Shown: piece by piece, positions 7,060 to 15,763 of the stretch
Layout: every line of letters starts with the position of its first letter
Numbering within the stretch: position 1 is the first letter of the stretch
NCBI RefSeq assembly: GCF_016908595.1
Contig: NZ_JAFBEC010000005.1
Span: 124,001-188,000, forward strand
Direction of reading: 5' to 3'
Length of the DNA stretch: 64,000 nt
DNA from: Geomicrobium sediminis
Lineage (GTDB): Bacteria; Bacillota; Bacilli; Bacillales; Marinococcaceae
The notes under the pieces: model-generated
The model's database searches: none
What the model was told of the DNA's origin: nothing
The model's input: only the letters and a program-made list of their open reading frames with translations
Translations under genes and position numbers: made by a program

Positions 7060-8248
7060 GTGTCTCGCTCCTTTTTGTGTATGAGTAGTTCATCAGTTGA
7101 TCGTAAAGTTCTACAATTTCTTCTTTTGTCGGCACTTTCGGATTTGTTGCAGGGCTTCCACTAATGAGCGCGTCTTCAGCCATCTTTTCTTTTACTAGCT
7201 CAAACGCTTCTCGGTCAATTCCCCATCCTGAAAGGGTTGGAATCTCAAGCTCTTCACATAAGTGCTCAATCTCTTCGACGAGCCAGTTACTAAGCTCTTC
7301 ATCGGATTCATCTTTAACATCTTTATTGATCATTCTCGCAATTGTTGCGAGGTCTTCTTGGCAGTCTACTTTCGTATATTCCAATATGATCGGAAGCAAC
7401 ATTGCATTCGATACGCCGTGGGGAACGTGAAAAACAGCTCCTAATGGACGCGACATTCCGTGGACGAGACATGTCGATGCGTTAGAGAACGCCATCCCTG
7501 CAAGCATCGAACCGTAAATCATTTGGTCCCGAGCTTCCAAATTATCGCCATTGTGATAAGCTTCGCGAATGTTTGCATAAAGCAACTCAATCGCTTGAAG
7601 ACTCAACGTGCGTGTGAATGGTTGAGCTTTTCGACTTATGAGTGATTCAATAGCATGTGTGAGTGCGTCAACACCGGTCGCTGCAGTTACTGACTTCGGG
7701 GTTGAGACAGTTAATACCGGATCAACGATCGCAACAAGCGGCATAAAGGCTTGTTGTTTGATCATCATTTTAATGTCTTCTTTCGTATCTGTAATGACCG
7801 TAACATCTGTCGCTTCAGACCCTGTACCACCTGTCGTCGGGACGGTAATGAGCGGCAATGGCTTTACTGTCGCTAGTTTTTTTTGATTCATATAGTCATG
7901 AATTCGCCCCGTGTTGGTCGCAAGCACCGCAACGGCTTTAGCTGTATCAATGCAGCTACCACCTCCTAAAGCAATCACATGATCACATTGTTCTGCTCTC
8001 AACAACTGCAACGCCTCGTCGACGTATGTATCTTTCGGTTCAGTCTCCACGCCTAAGTAATCTACATAAGAAACGTCTGCCGAATGTAAATGATCATGAA
8101 GTTGCTGGACATTTCCGAGCTGTTCCATTATTCGATCACTTACGATTAAAGCTTTCGATCCTAACTTGTTCGCTTCTTCACCGACGCCTAAAAAGCTGTC
8201 CTTACCGTAATGAATGATTTGAGGAAGATGTACAATACGTTTTACCAA
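7049..8248 (-). CDS. Iron-containing alcohol dehydrogenase
   Basis: A 399-residue group III alcohol dehydrogenase. The NAD-binding part has [20 protein letters not shown], followed by [16 protein letters not shown]. Metal ligands are predicted in [12 protein letters not shown] and in the [19 protein letters not shown] segment (Asp/His/His/His set). It oxidises a primary alcohol or reduces an aldehyde with NAD. AAGGAGGGATTCC precedes the start. It is the first gene of the operon; a -24/-12 promoter is 25 bases upstream and the cognate sigma-54 activator is the next gene upstream. Confidence 0.88.
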   Translation of the reverse strand: MVKRIVHLPQIIHYGKDSFLGVGEEANKLGSKALIVSDRIMEQLGNVQQLHDHLHSADVSYVDYLGVETEPKDTYVDEALQLLRAEQCDHVIALGGGSCIDTAKAVAVLATNTGRIHDYMNQKKLATVKPLPLITVPTTGGTGSEATDVTVITDTKEDIKMMIKQQAFMPLVAIVDPVLTVSTPKSVTAATGVDALTHAIESLISRKAQPFTRTLSLQAIELLYANIREAYHNGDNLEARDQMIYGSMLAGMAFSNASTCLVHGMSRPLGAVFHVPHGVSNAMLLPIILEYTKVDCQEDLATIARMINKDVKDESDEELSNWLVEEIEHLCEELEIPTLSGWGIDREAFELVKEKMAEDALISGSPATNPKVPTKEEIVELYDQLMNYSYTKRSETHAN

Positions 8249-8274
8249 TGGAATCCCTCCTTACTACGCTTTAT

Positions 8275-8290
8275 TGCAAAAGCGATGCCA
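8275..8290 (-). promoter_or_regulatory. Sigma-54 (-24/-12) promoter of the iron-ADH operon
   Basis: On the minus strand TGGCATCGCTTTTGCA matches the TGGCAC-N5-TTGCA consensus with the required 10 bases between GG and GC. The predicted start is near 8263, 15 bases before the ATG. Confidence 0.88.
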
Positions 8291-8330
8291 GAGTGAAACC
8301 GTTGTTGTTCTAAGACGTAGGTTTTTAAAC

Positions 8331-8347
8331 TGTCGCAAAAAGCGACA
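8331..8347. promoter_or_regulatory. Probable enhancer (UAS) for the sigma-54 activator
   Basis: TGTCGCAAAAAGCGACA is a perfect 6-bp inverted repeat with a 5-base spacer, about 40 bases upstream of the -24 element and just past the activator stop codon. There is no T-run, so it is better read as a protein binding site than a terminator. A further TGTCGCA half-site lies at 8372-8379 inside the activator gene. Confidence 0.55.
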
Positions 8348-8348
8348 C

Positions 8349-10001
8349 TCACTGTTGCAACTTCCTATACAGTGTCGCACGATGGATGCCTAGTTTCTCG
8401 GCTGCCTTCGTTTTATTCCCTCCTACTTCTTGAAGTACACGTTCAAGTTCCGAACACTCATCATCAATCTTTAACGCAGGGCTTGTAAACGGCTCTGGTA
8501 GGTGGTCCGCTAAGACAGGTTGTCCATCTGTCATTGTAACAACATAATCCACCGCGTTAACGAGCTCTCTGACATTACCTGGCCAGTGATACTGCAAAAA
8601 TAACCGCATTGCTTCTTCACTAATTGCTTTTTTCTCGATTCCATACTCTTGAGCAAGGCGCTCCATATGAAAGCCGAGCAAGTTAGGAATGTCTTCTTTT
8701 CGCTCTCGCAAAGGCGGTACTGTTAAACGAATAACATGGAGACGATAAAATAAATCTTGTCGGAATTGACCTTCTTGAACGAGTGATTTTAAATCTTTGT
8801 TCGTCGCAGCGACAATTCGGAAGTCGCTATGAATGACTTGTTCACTACCGATTCTTACAATTTCTTTCGTTTCAAGTATACGGAGAATCTTCGCTTGCAT
8901 TGACGGTGACATTTCTGATACTTCGTCAAGAAACAAGGTTCCACCGTGAGCTTGTTCAAACTTCCCACGTCTTCCTCCTTTACGAGCATCAGTAAACGCC
9001 CCACCCTCATACCCAAATAACTCAGACTCGAGTAAGTTCTCTGGAAATGCTGAGCAATTGATGGCCACAAACGGTCCTTCTGCCCGCGAACTCATATGAT
9101 GAATGCCTTGTGCAAACAACTCTTTCCCTGTTCCGCTTTCACCTTGAATGACAACAGATGCTTTCGTTCGCGACGCTTTTCTTGCAAGACTTTTCACTCG
9201 TTGGATGCTTGCGCTTTTGCCAATCATCGTTTCAAACGTTTGCACTGCACCTTGACGCTCCATCTGTACAGCCTTCGCCTTTGACGTGGCTTCATGTTGC
9301 AAAATGCGATGCAACTCGGTCATTCCCTCAAAGATTAGCATCCCAACTGCTCCGACAATTTCGCCCTCTTGCCAGATTGGCAAGCGATGAACGACCATCT
9401 TCTGACCTTGGATTGTTTGGACTTTGCCTCGCTCTGGAATGCCTGTCTTTACAACTTGATGAAGTTCTGTGTTATCAATAACCGACGTCACGTCACGCCC
9501 AATCACATCACGTTCTTTCAGTCCACCGAGAAAATCTCGATACGATTGATTCATCGACGTAATTGTTTGATTACGGTCGATGATGACGATGCCTTCGTAC
9601 GCAGAGTCAAAGATTAACGATAATGTGGCACCGTCTTGATCTTGGACCGCTTGGAGCGTACGTTGGGTGATGACACCAACGATTTGCTCGCCGTCAATCA
9701 CAACTGATAACTTGCGCTGTTCAACAGGGAATGGGTCGCTTTTCTTAACACATTGAATCGGTAACAACTCGTGTTTTTGAAGAATGTATTCACTCGAGCT
9801 TTCCACCAGACGCTTTGCAATGAATTCAAGTGTGAGTGTACCGATCGGTTGGTCGTATTGGTCAATGACAACAATTGGATAATGCGTTTGTACAACGATC
9901 GTTAACCACGTTTGCATATCCTGATTTTCAAATGCCACGATTGTCGCTCGCTCGCTTTTCTCACCGCACGTAAACGTTTTGTACGTCACATCCATGTTCA
10001 C
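8349..10001 (-). CDS. Sigma-54-dependent activator with CBS pair, PAS, AAA+ and Fis-type HTH
   Basis: A 550-residue enhancer-binding protein. Residues 1-125 resemble a CBS-domain pair ([39 protein letters not shown]). A PAS domain follows (about 130-240, [20 protein letters not shown]). The AAA+ domain has Walker A GESGTGKE and Walker [10 protein letters not shown], ending in [10 protein letters not shown], and a C-terminal Fis-type helix-turn-helix ([20 protein letters not shown]). The sigma-54 contact loop reads GAFTDA instead of GAFTGA. It probably activates the downstream iron-ADH/mmsA operon in response to a metabolite sensed by PAS or CBS. GTG 10001 or ATG 9995 may start it; it overlaps the end of the upstream GNAT gene and is likely translationally coupled. 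Confidence 0.9.
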   Translation of the reverse strand: MNMDVTYKTFTCGEKSERATIVAFENQDMQTWLTIVVQTHYPIVVIDQYDQPIGTLTLEFIAKRLVESSSEYILQKHELLPIQCVKKSDPFPVEQRKLSVVIDGEQIVGVITQRTLQAVQDQDGATLSLIFDSAYEGIVIIDRNQTITSMNQSYRDFLGGLKERDVIGRDVTSVIDNTELHQVVKTGIPERGKVQTIQGQKMVVHRLPIWQEGEIVGAVGMLIFEGMTELHRILQHEATSKAKAVQMERQGAVQTFETMIGKSASIQRVKSLARKASRTKASVVIQGESGTGKELFAQGIHHMSSRAEGPFVAINCSAFPENLLESELFGYEGGAFTDARKGGRRGKFEQAHGGTLFLDEVSEMSPSMQAKILRILETKEIVRIGSEQVIHSDFRIVAATNKDLKSLVQEGQFRQDLFYRLHVIRLTVPPLRERKEDIPNLLGFHMERLAQEYGIEKKAISEEAMRLFLQYHWPGNVRELVNAVDYVVTMTDGQPVLADHLPEPFTSPALKIDDECSELERVLQEVGGNKTKAAEKLGIHRATLYRKLQQ

Positions 10002-10531
10002 GCCAACTCGCCCTGCTTTCGAAGTTCATACTCTTCCTTTAACATGCTCATCAGTACTTCATCACGTCTAATGCCGTTCACATGAACGGCTTGCCGACGA
10101 GCGCCTTCGCGAACAAACCCGGTTTTTTCATATGACCGGATTGCCCTCACATTGTGGGACAACACCTCAAGTTCAAGTCGATTCAATTGCAATGTTTCAA
10201 ACACGTACGCTTGCAACAAACGCACCGCTTCACTCCCGTACCCTTTGTTCCAATCTTTGCGTTGGTGAAGGGCAATTCGAAATCCACAAACAGAATGATG
10301 TTCGTCAATATCTATAATTGCCGCATCGCCGATCGTTTCTTTCTGACCTTGGTGATAAATTGCAAAGTCATATCTTGTTGAATCTTGAGCAAATCTCTCA
10401 TACGCTTCTTTAATCTGCTCTTTCGTAAATGTGTGTCTCGTACCCGTTAAATCTAAACTTTCTGAATCACTCATACTTAAAAAAATGCTGTCATAATCCG
10501 ACGAATCAATGGATTTAAGTTGTATGTTCAT
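9998..10531 (-). CDS. GNAT family N-acetyltransferase
   Basis: A 177-residue acetyltransferase with the central acetyl-CoA site ([20 protein letters not shown]) and C-terminal [20 protein letters not shown] with [16 protein letters not shown], typical of the SpeG/RimL group. The start at 10531 (MNIQLKS) has GGAAGGAG nine bases upstream; the ORF could extend to 10558 without a good site. Its stop overlaps the start of the sigma-54 activator. Whether it shares that gene's function is unclear. The substrate is unknown; polyamine or ribosomal protein are family precedents. Confidence 0.82.
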   Translation of the reverse strand: MNIQLKSIDSSDYDSIFLSMSDSESLDLTGTRHTFTKEQIKEAYERFAQDSTRYDFAIYHQGQKETIGDAAIIDIDEHHSVCGFRIALHQRKDWNKGYGSEAVRLLQAYVFETLQLNRLELEVLSHNVRAIRSYEKTGFVREGARRQAVHVNGIRRDEVLMSMLKEEYELRKQGELA

Positions 10532-10630
10532 CACATTTACTCCTTCCAATTCTCGCAAAAATATGTTTAAGTCTTAGTGGAGGCATTTATTTTATAGTTT
10601 TTTATACATAGGTAAAGTGAGGTCTTGCAC

Positions 10631-11572
10631 GTGAATTCACAGCAATTTTCGCCATATATCACGTTCGAAAGAACCCAGTGGGCAGATTTTAGACAAATGA
10701 GCGACTGGTCACTAACCGATGTCGATTTACGCGAATTACAAGGATTAAATGAGCGATTGTCGATGACGGAAGTGGCTGACATTTACGTCCCACTCTCTCG
10801 TCTTTTACATTTACATTATACCAAAGCAAAAGAATTACATCAGGATACAAACCGATTCTTGCAATTGGATACGCTTACAGTTCCTTTTATTATCGGGATC
10901 GCAGGAAGTGTCGCGGTCGGAAAAAGCACCACCGCCCGGATTATCGAACATTTAGTATCCCAATGGCCTGGTAAACCACGAGTTGAACTTGTCACAACCG
11001 ATGGTTTCTTATACTCAAATGAACAACTTGAAGAACTCGGCCTCATGAAGAAAAAAGGCTTCCCAGAAAGCTTCGATGTATCTCGTCTGTTCAGATTTTT
11101 ATCTGAATTGAAGTCTGGAGAAGAACGGGTCACTGCTCCCCTTTATTCTCATATGAAATACAACGTTCTACAAGATGAAGAACAAGTGTTAATGCGACCA
11201 GACGTCGTTATTGTGGAAGGTATTAACGTTTTGCAACCACCAAAGCTTGAAAAACACCAAGCGAGAACGTTCGTGTCAGACTTCTTTGACGTTTCAATGT
11301 ACATCGACGCCGAAGAACCGATGATTGAACAATGGTACAAAAACCGGTTCAACTTACTTAGAAAAACATCGTTCCAACAGCCGGAATCATACTTCCAGAA
11401 GTTTAAAGACTTAACTGAAGACGAAGCGCGAGCCGTCTCAGATCGTATTTGGAAAGAAACCAACCGTGTAAATCTCGTTGAGAATATTCTTCCGACGAGA
11501 AACCGCGCCGATCTTATCTTACAAAAAGGTGAGGGTCATAAAGTCGAACGGATTCACGTTCGAAAGTTGTAA
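10631..11572 (+). CDS. coaA: Type I pantothenate kinase
   Basis: A 313-residue P-loop kinase: Walker A GIAGSVAVGKSTTARI, LVTTDGFLYSN, YSHMKYNV and VIVEGINVLQ all match type I CoaA. It phosphorylates pantothenate in the first step of coenzyme A synthesis, in the cytoplasm. GTG 10631 is preferred to TTG 10625 because GTGAGGT is correctly spaced only for the GTG. It is a single gene, convergent with the following hydrolase and sharing a terminator. Confidence 0.93.
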   Translation: MNSQQFSPYITFERTQWADFRQMSDWSLTDVDLRELQGLNERLSMTEVADIYVPLSRLLHLHYTKAKELHQDTNRFLQLDTLTVPFIIGIAGSVAVGKSTTARIIEHLVSQWPGKPRVELVTTDGFLYSNEQLEELGLMKKKGFPESFDVSRLFRFLSELKSGEERVTAPLYSHMKYNVLQDEEQVLMRPDVVIVEGINVLQPPKLEKHQARTFVSDFFDVSMYIDAEEPMIEQWYKNRFNLLRKTSFQQPESYFQKFKDLTEDEARAVSDRIWKETNRVNLVENILPTRNRADLILQKGEGHKVERIHVRKL

Positions 11573-11602
11573 AAAGGAACGCTGCTTGCAGTGTTCCTTT
11601 TT
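11571..11602. terminator. Bidirectional terminator after coaA
   Basis: AAAAAGGAACGCTGC pairs with GCAGTGTTCCTTTTT (one G-U) around a 2-3 base loop, between convergent stops. Confidence 0.85.
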
Positions 11603-12479
11603 ATTGTTTTTCTAACACTTCCATCAGCTGCTGGAACCCTTTTTTAGCTTCTTTAAACGTAAACATCGGGTACATGTGCATCATGCTTTTCGCTTCGATG
11701 TATGTAACTTTCTTCCCTTCACCTTCTGCCTTCTCTACGAACTTCTTCACATCTGGCTGTAAAATATCATGTGTCCCCATAAAAATCGTAAGTTTTGAAT
11801 CAAAATTAGATGTACCATATGCTGGGCTGATCAATGGGTTATCGAGTTCCAAGTCACCGGCGTACCAGCGTCCCGCCTCTTTAACACCAGGTGTCGCTAA
11901 AAATACATCTTTGCTCTCTATTTTTTTTATGGCAGCATTCGTCATGGACACGTCTAACCACGGTGAAATCAGTATGGTTTTGTCAGGCTGCTCTTGATCG
12001 TTTTCTTTTAACTTTTGGACGAGCGATAAAGCAAGCCCTGCCCCTGCTGAATCCCCCATAATGACATCTGGAAAGCGATCGTGAAGAATCTTTTCGGTAG
12101 CAGCGATCGTTTCTTCATACGTATGTTCAGGTGCTAACGGATATAAAGGAACAGTGATTGTACACGGGAAATGTTCAATGATGCGTTGTAAGAAATACCA
12201 ATGAGTGACCGTAATATGGTGAACATACGCCCCGCCATGCAAATAAAATAGATGACTTTTTGGGGTCTCGTCCTTTGGACGCAATACATAGACAGGAACA
12301 TTCCCATAATCTAATCGTTCTACATCCAAGTTCGTTAACACCTTCAACGGCGGCGTATAATCTAGGTGCCGTCTCGTTTCAATCCCTTTTCGCAACGACT
12401 CACCTGTCTGTTGCCAAAACTGCTTTCGCCTCGTCACTTTTAACATGAATTTGAACATTCGACTCCCTGCACTTTCCAT
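11601..12479 (-). CDS. Alpha/beta hydrolase, hormone-sensitive-lipase family
   Basis: A 292-residue esterase with the HSL oxyanion motif YLHGGAYVHH, the nucleophile in MGDSAGAGLALSL (GDSAG), an Asp region in MGTHDILQPDV and the catalytic His in MMHMYPMF. It lacks a signal peptide, so it is probably a cytoplasmic esterase of short acyl or arylesters. Closely similar Bacillus proteins are annotated as acetyl-hydrolases. The start has a weak GAGGCGG site; ATG 12479 is accepted from the N-terminal alignment pattern. Confidence 0.85.
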   Translation of the reverse strand: MESAGSRMFKFMLKVTRRKQFWQQTGESLRKGIETRRHLDYTPPLKVLTNLDVERLDYGNVPVYVLRPKDETPKSHLFYLHGGAYVHHITVTHWYFLQRIIEHFPCTITVPLYPLAPEHTYEETIAATEKILHDRFPDVIMGDSAGAGLALSLVQKLKENDQEQPDKTILISPWLDVSMTNAAIKKIESKDVFLATPGVKEAGRWYAGDLELDNPLISPAYGTSNFDSKLTIFMGTHDILQPDVKKFVEKAEGEGKKVTYIEAKSMMHMYPMFTFKEAKKGFQQLMEVLEKQ

Positions 12480-12998
12480 CTGCCGCCTCCTCTACGCTGT
12501 TTGATTTTAGTATACCAAACTGCTACTCGAACACTGAACACTTTGTCGAACGAGCAGCTTTCCACTACGTTCACTTGTACATTTCTTTTTCATCGAATTG
12601 ACCGATTTATACGAGTCCTCTTCTCATTCATATGCTAGATCACGAATAGAATGAAAGGATCAATTGAATTATTGTCCCAAAAATAAACAAAATGTAATCA
12701 ATAGTACGGTAATTAATAGTTCTGACCATATCCCCGAACGAACGCGGGGTACGGAAATGGCTACAATCCCAGTAGGATTTTCCCCTTTTAGTGTAAGAGT
12801 AAACGCACAAACAAATTTGATTGAAGTCGCAATTAGTATGACTATAGTGTTTCGGTCATTGATGTACAACGAATTTAGAACCCGGAAGAATGTCGGACTT
12901 GGCCTGTGCTAAGTAAGCGCGAAAGGGGAAACCGAAGGAGGTACCTGATGGGAATCTAATCTGTCATCTAGTATCGACGTTCTTTGAGGTTAGCTCAT
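12480..12998. other. Long gene-poor region with a possible YVTN beta-propeller relic
   Basis: About 520 bases without an intact gene. On the plus strand, 12753-12840 encodes MATIPVGFSPFSVRVNAQTN and continues LIEVAIS, resembling one blade of YVTN beta-propeller proteins (TIPVG..P..V.VN..TN.IYVAN). Neither side continues the repeat, and no ribosome binding site is seen, so this is best read as a fragment of a lost surface protein. A minus-strand 66-codon ORF (12669-12869) over the same bases is hydrophobic but lacks a start site. Confidence 0.35.
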
Positions 12999-13000
12999 AA

Positions 13001-13030
13001 AAAAACGGCCCCGTCGTCGGGACCGTTTCC
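13001..13030 (-). terminator. Terminator of the dioxygenase/wrbA operon
   Basis: AAACGGCCCCG/CGGGACCGTTT stem (one mismatch-type pair) followed on the minus strand by a T-run. Confidence 0.88.
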
Positions 13031-13039
13031 ATACTTCAT

Positions 13040-13645
13040 TTAGTTGCTAGCTGTAATTGCTTTTGCAATTGTTACTGTACGCTTTGCTTGGTTTGCAATG
13101 GCTTCATCAAGTTTGTTTTCTTGAATGTTCCCTTCACCGTCAACGGTTGCGCTCGTTCCGTATGGGTTACCGCCTGATTCAAATGTAACTGGGTCTGTAT
13201 ACCCTGGAGCTGCAACAATGGCTCCCCAGTGGAACATGGTTTTGTAAAGAGCGAGAACTGTTGCTTCTTGACCACCGTGTGGGTTTTGCGCTGAACTCAT
13301 CGCACTCACGACTTTATTAACAAGCTTTCCTTGAGCCCAAAGACCGCCTGCTTGGTCGATGTATTGTTTTACTTGACCTGGTACGTTACCAAAGCGAGTT
13401 GGTATGCTCCAAATGATGGCATCCGCCCAGTCAAGATCGTCCATTGTTGCTTCTGGTACATCTTGTGTTGCTTCATAGTGCGCTTTCCATGCTGGATTAG
13501 ATTCAATCGCTGCCATTGGTGCAAGTTCTGGAACTTTAACTAGCTTGACTTCTGCGCCTTCTTTTTCTGCAGCGTCTTTTGCCCAGTTTGCCATTTTGTA
13601 GTTTGTTCCTGTTGAACTGTAATAGATAATTGCTACTTTAACCAT
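13040..13645 (-). CDS. wrbA: WrbA-type NAD(P)H:quinone oxidoreductase
   Basis: A 201-residue flavodoxin-fold protein: the N-terminal FMN loop YYSSTGTNYKMA, the IIWSIPTRFGNVPGQVKQYI segment and the AMSSAQNPHGGQEAT loop identify WrbA. It reduces quinones by two electrons, avoiding semiquinone radicals. ATG 13645 has AAAGGAG nine bases upstream. The frame stays open to ATG 13711 with its own GGGAGAG site, adding MGFLARLFGKDHTEEPTKEK and two more residues, so two in-frame starts are possible. It follows the ring-cleaving dioxygenase by 100 bases or less and shares its MhqR-type control region. Confidence 0.88.
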   Translation of the reverse strand: MVKVAIIYYSSTGTNYKMANWAKDAAEKEGAEVKLVKVPELAPMAAIESNPAWKAHYEATQDVPEATMDDLDWADAIIWSIPTRFGNVPGQVKQYIDQAGGLWAQGKLVNKVVSAMSSAQNPHGGQEATVLALYKTMFHWGAIVAAPGYTDPVTFESGGNPYGTSATVDGEGNIQENKLDEAIANQAKRTVTIAKAITASN

Positions 13646-13745
13646 GATATCCTTCTCCTTTGTTGGTTCTTCAGTATGGTCTTTCCCGAATAATCTAGCT
13701 AAAAATCCCATAATTCTTCTCTCCCTCTCCACCTCCTACGTAAAA

Positions 13746-14684
13746 TTAAAGATGGTTAATCGTCCGAACTTTAGCCGGACGAAGGTTTGCTTCGATTTTG
13801 TCCCGGTCTGATTCATACCACTCTGGAAGCTTCAACTGCTCACCCATCGTCTTGTATGTCTCGTCATATGCAAATCCTGGAGGATCTGTCGCAATTTCAA
13901 ACAACAGTTGGCCACGCTCACGGAAATAAATCGCGTTAAAATACTGACGATCTTGAACTGGAGTCACTTGATAACCAGCATTGGCCACATGCTTTTGCCA
14001 CTCCACTTGCTCATCATCATCTTTCGCGCGATAAGCAATATGATGTACCGTTCCTGCACCTAGACGACCTGTACCCACATTGTCAGCATACAAATCAATC
14101 GTTCCGCCAATAGTCGCATTCGATGAAAAACGGATAAACCCATCTTGTTCTCCTATTTTTTCGAAGCCCATCGTCTCTTCTAATAGTGTTGCGGTTTCTT
14201 TAAAGTTAATCGAGAGAAGTGTCGCACCACTAAATCCTTTAATGGCTTCAATTTCGCTTATGCCGTTAAACGGCCACTGACTGTTTCTTCCTGATTCTTG
14301 TTCAACAAACGATAGCTGAAGTCCATGTGGATCTTCGAATTGAAGGTATGTTTGACCAAAGCGAGTTGTTTCTTCATACGAGACGCTAAACTTCTCAAAT
14401 CGCTTCTTCCAAAAATCCATCGTTCTCGGTGGAATCGCAAAGTCCGTCCGACCGACTTGCCCTCCACCGATTGCGCCTTTATGAGCACCTGGCCAAGGGA
14501 AGAACGTCATAATCGTGCCTGGACTGCCATTGTCATCTCCAAAATACAAATGATACGTCCCTGGATCATCGAAATTAATGGTTTTCTTCACGAGCCGCAT
14601 CCCTAGAAAACCTGCATAAAAATCAACATTTTCCTGAGGATCACCAACAATCGCCGTAATATGATGTATTCCTTTTGTTTTCAT
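13746..14684 (-). CDS. mhqA: Ring-cleaving dioxygenase, MhqA/MhqO type (VOC family)
   Basis: A 312-residue protein of two tandem VOC (glyoxalase/extradiol dioxygenase) modules. It begins KGIHHITAIVGDPQENVDFY, the second module has VHHIAYRAKDDDEQ, and the C-terminal metal ligand is in GQLLFEIATDPPGF. Ligands HH (residues about 5-6), the second His pair and Glu in LFEIATD fit an Fe(II)/Mn site. B. subtilis MhqA, MhqE and MhqO open hydroquinone or catechol-like rings and confer quinone resistance. It is preceded by two MhqR-like operators and followed by wrbA, so the operon detoxifies quinones. Confidence 0.88.
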   Translation of the reverse strand: MKTKGIHHITAIVGDPQENVDFYAGFLGMRLVKKTINFDDPGTYHLYFGDDNGSPGTIMTFFPWPGAHKGAIGGGQVGRTDFAIPPRTMDFWKKRFEKFSVSYEETTRFGQTYLQFEDPHGLQLSFVEQESGRNSQWPFNGISEIEAIKGFSGATLLSINFKETATLLEETMGFEKIGEQDGFIRFSSNATIGGTIDLYADNVGTGRLGAGTVHHIAYRAKDDDEQVEWQKHVANAGYQVTPVQDRQYFNAIYFRERGQLLFEIATDPPGFAYDETYKTMGEQLKLPEWYESDRDKIEANLRPAKVRTINHL

Positions 14685-14748
14685 ACTTAAGCCTCCCTTT
14701 GTTTAGGATGTCCAGAGTTAGAAAGGATATTGATTACAACCAATTATA

Positions 14749-14768
14749 TTATCTCTAATTCGAGATAA
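14749..14768. promoter_or_regulatory. MhqR-type operator 1
   Basis: TTATCTCTAATTCGAGATAA is an inverted repeat matching, on the other strand, the B. subtilis MhqR consensus TATCTCGAATTAGAGATA at essentially every base. It overlaps the likely promoter of the dioxygenase gene (a TTGCCC/GATAAT pair with 17-base spacing on the minus strand). Confidence 0.82.
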
Positions 14769-14792
14769 TTGGGCAAAAAATATGGAATTGAT

Positions 14793-14812
14793 TTATCTCT
14801 AATTTGAGATAA
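14793..14812. promoter_or_regulatory. MhqR-type operator 2
   Basis: TTATCTCTAATTTGAGATAA is a second, nearly identical operator, 44 bases (about four helical turns) from the first. It lies between the regulator gene end and the dioxygenase start. Confidence 0.8.
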
Positions 14813-14817
14813 TAGTA

Positions 14818-14847
14818 ACAAAAAGCCTTGCGATATGTCAAGACTTT
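14818..14847 (-). terminator. Terminator of the MhqR-like gene
   Basis: AAAGCCTTG/CAAGACTTT stem (9 bp with one G-U) just past the stop codon, followed on the minus strand by TTTTTG. Confidence 0.75.
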
Positions 14848-14850
14848 CTA

Positions 14851-15300
14851 TCACAACTTTGTTGATTTGCCCAATTTCTTTAGAAGATCAATGGCTTGTT
14901 CCTTCTCTTCTGAATCAAGACCTTCCATAATGGACTCAATCGCTTCTACATGACTAGGGAAAATCTCATCCATAAACGAACGGCCTTCTTCCGTTATAGA
15001 AACGAACGTAATTCGTCGATCATTTGGACACGGTTTTCGCTGCGTGTAGCCTCTTTTTTCCAATTTGTCTACGACATACGTAATGGAACTACTTGCAATC
15101 AATACTTTTTCTCCGATTTTCTGGACAGGCTGATCTCCTTTATTGTAAAGAAGTTCAATCACCGCGAACTCTGTTGGGTTTAGCCCGTGCGAGCGAATAT
15201 CGTGTTCAACATTTCTTTTCACTGATTCAAGTGAGCGTGTCATTACAACGAATAGTTTTAGTGCTAAAGCTTGTTCTTGATTCCATTCAATTGTTGTCAT
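14851..15300 (-). CDS. mhqR: MarR-family repressor, MhqR-like
   Basis: A 149-residue winged-helix regulator. The recognition region is PVQKIGEKVLIASSSITYVV with the wing CPNDRRITFVSITEEG. The start MTTIEWNQEQALALKLFVVM resembles MhqR, the 2-methylhydroquinone-responsive repressor of B. subtilis. The two matching operators lie directly downstream, in front of the dioxygenase/wrbA operon, which fixes its likely target. Only one cysteine is visible, in KPCPNDRR of the wing. Confidence 0.85.
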   Translation of the reverse strand: MTTIEWNQEQALALKLFVVMTRSLESVKRNVEHDIRSHGLNPTEFAVIELLYNKGDQPVQKIGEKVLIASSSITYVVDKLEKRGYTQRKPCPNDRRITFVSITEEGRSFMDEIFPSHVEAIESIMEGLDSEEKEQAIDLLKKLGKSTKL

Positions 15301-15432
15301 TTTCTAACCACCTTCGTATTCCTCATTATAACACCGTTACTCTCTCACTTCACTAGGTCTCCTCTGTATCATTTAAAGTCATTGACAAGGGAGGACTGAA
15401 CTCCTACGCTAAACATGAAAAGAGGGATCAAC

Positions 15433-15744
15433 TTGAACAATAAAGAGATTGAGAAAAAAGTTGTCGAGCAGTTCCAGCAAGATGAGAACATGATGATTAT
15501 GGTGTTTGCTCAGTGGTGTGTGAATCATGACTTAGACCCAGTCGAGTTATATGAAAGCGCGTATCCATCGCAACCGATGCATCCAGAACACCGGAAAACG
15601 ATTGACGATGTCACTGTTCCAAAAGAAGAAGCTGAAGACATTGACACAGCTAGCGTATTATCCGTTCTACAACTATTCGGAAATACTGATTTAGCTGCCG
15701 TTGTAGAGGAACAATCGCGCAAAAACAAACCTTCGTCCGATTAA
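15433..15744 (+). CDS. Conserved hypothetical acidic protein
   Basis: A 103-residue soluble protein (109 if begun at ATG 15415). TTG 15433 has AGAGGGAT six bases upstream, while ATG 15415 has none, so TTG is preferred. The first half is helical (NNKEIEKKVVEQFQQDENMM, then IMVFAQWCVNHDLDPVELYE); the second is acidic and ends in a Lys/Ser tail. I do not recognise a named domain. It is monocistronic, convergent with the YjiH transporter and ends in a strong shared hairpin. Confidence 0.65.
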   Translation: MNNKEIEKKVVEQFQQDENMMIMVFAQWCVNHDLDPVELYESAYPSQPMHPEHRKTIDDVTVPKEEAEDIDTASVLSVLQLFGNTDLAAVVEEQSRKNKPSSD

Positions 15745-15763
15745 GGCCGAAGGTTTGTTTTTT
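15723..15763. terminator. Bidirectional terminator
   Basis: AAACAAACCTTCG pairs perfectly with CGAAGGTTTGTTT (13 bp), overlapping the 3' ends of both convergent genes. Confidence 0.88.

Noticed and set aside
12664-12912. Overlapping 82- and 66-codon ORFs on both strands
   Set aside because: Neither has a start site; at most a short YVTN-like relic is present.
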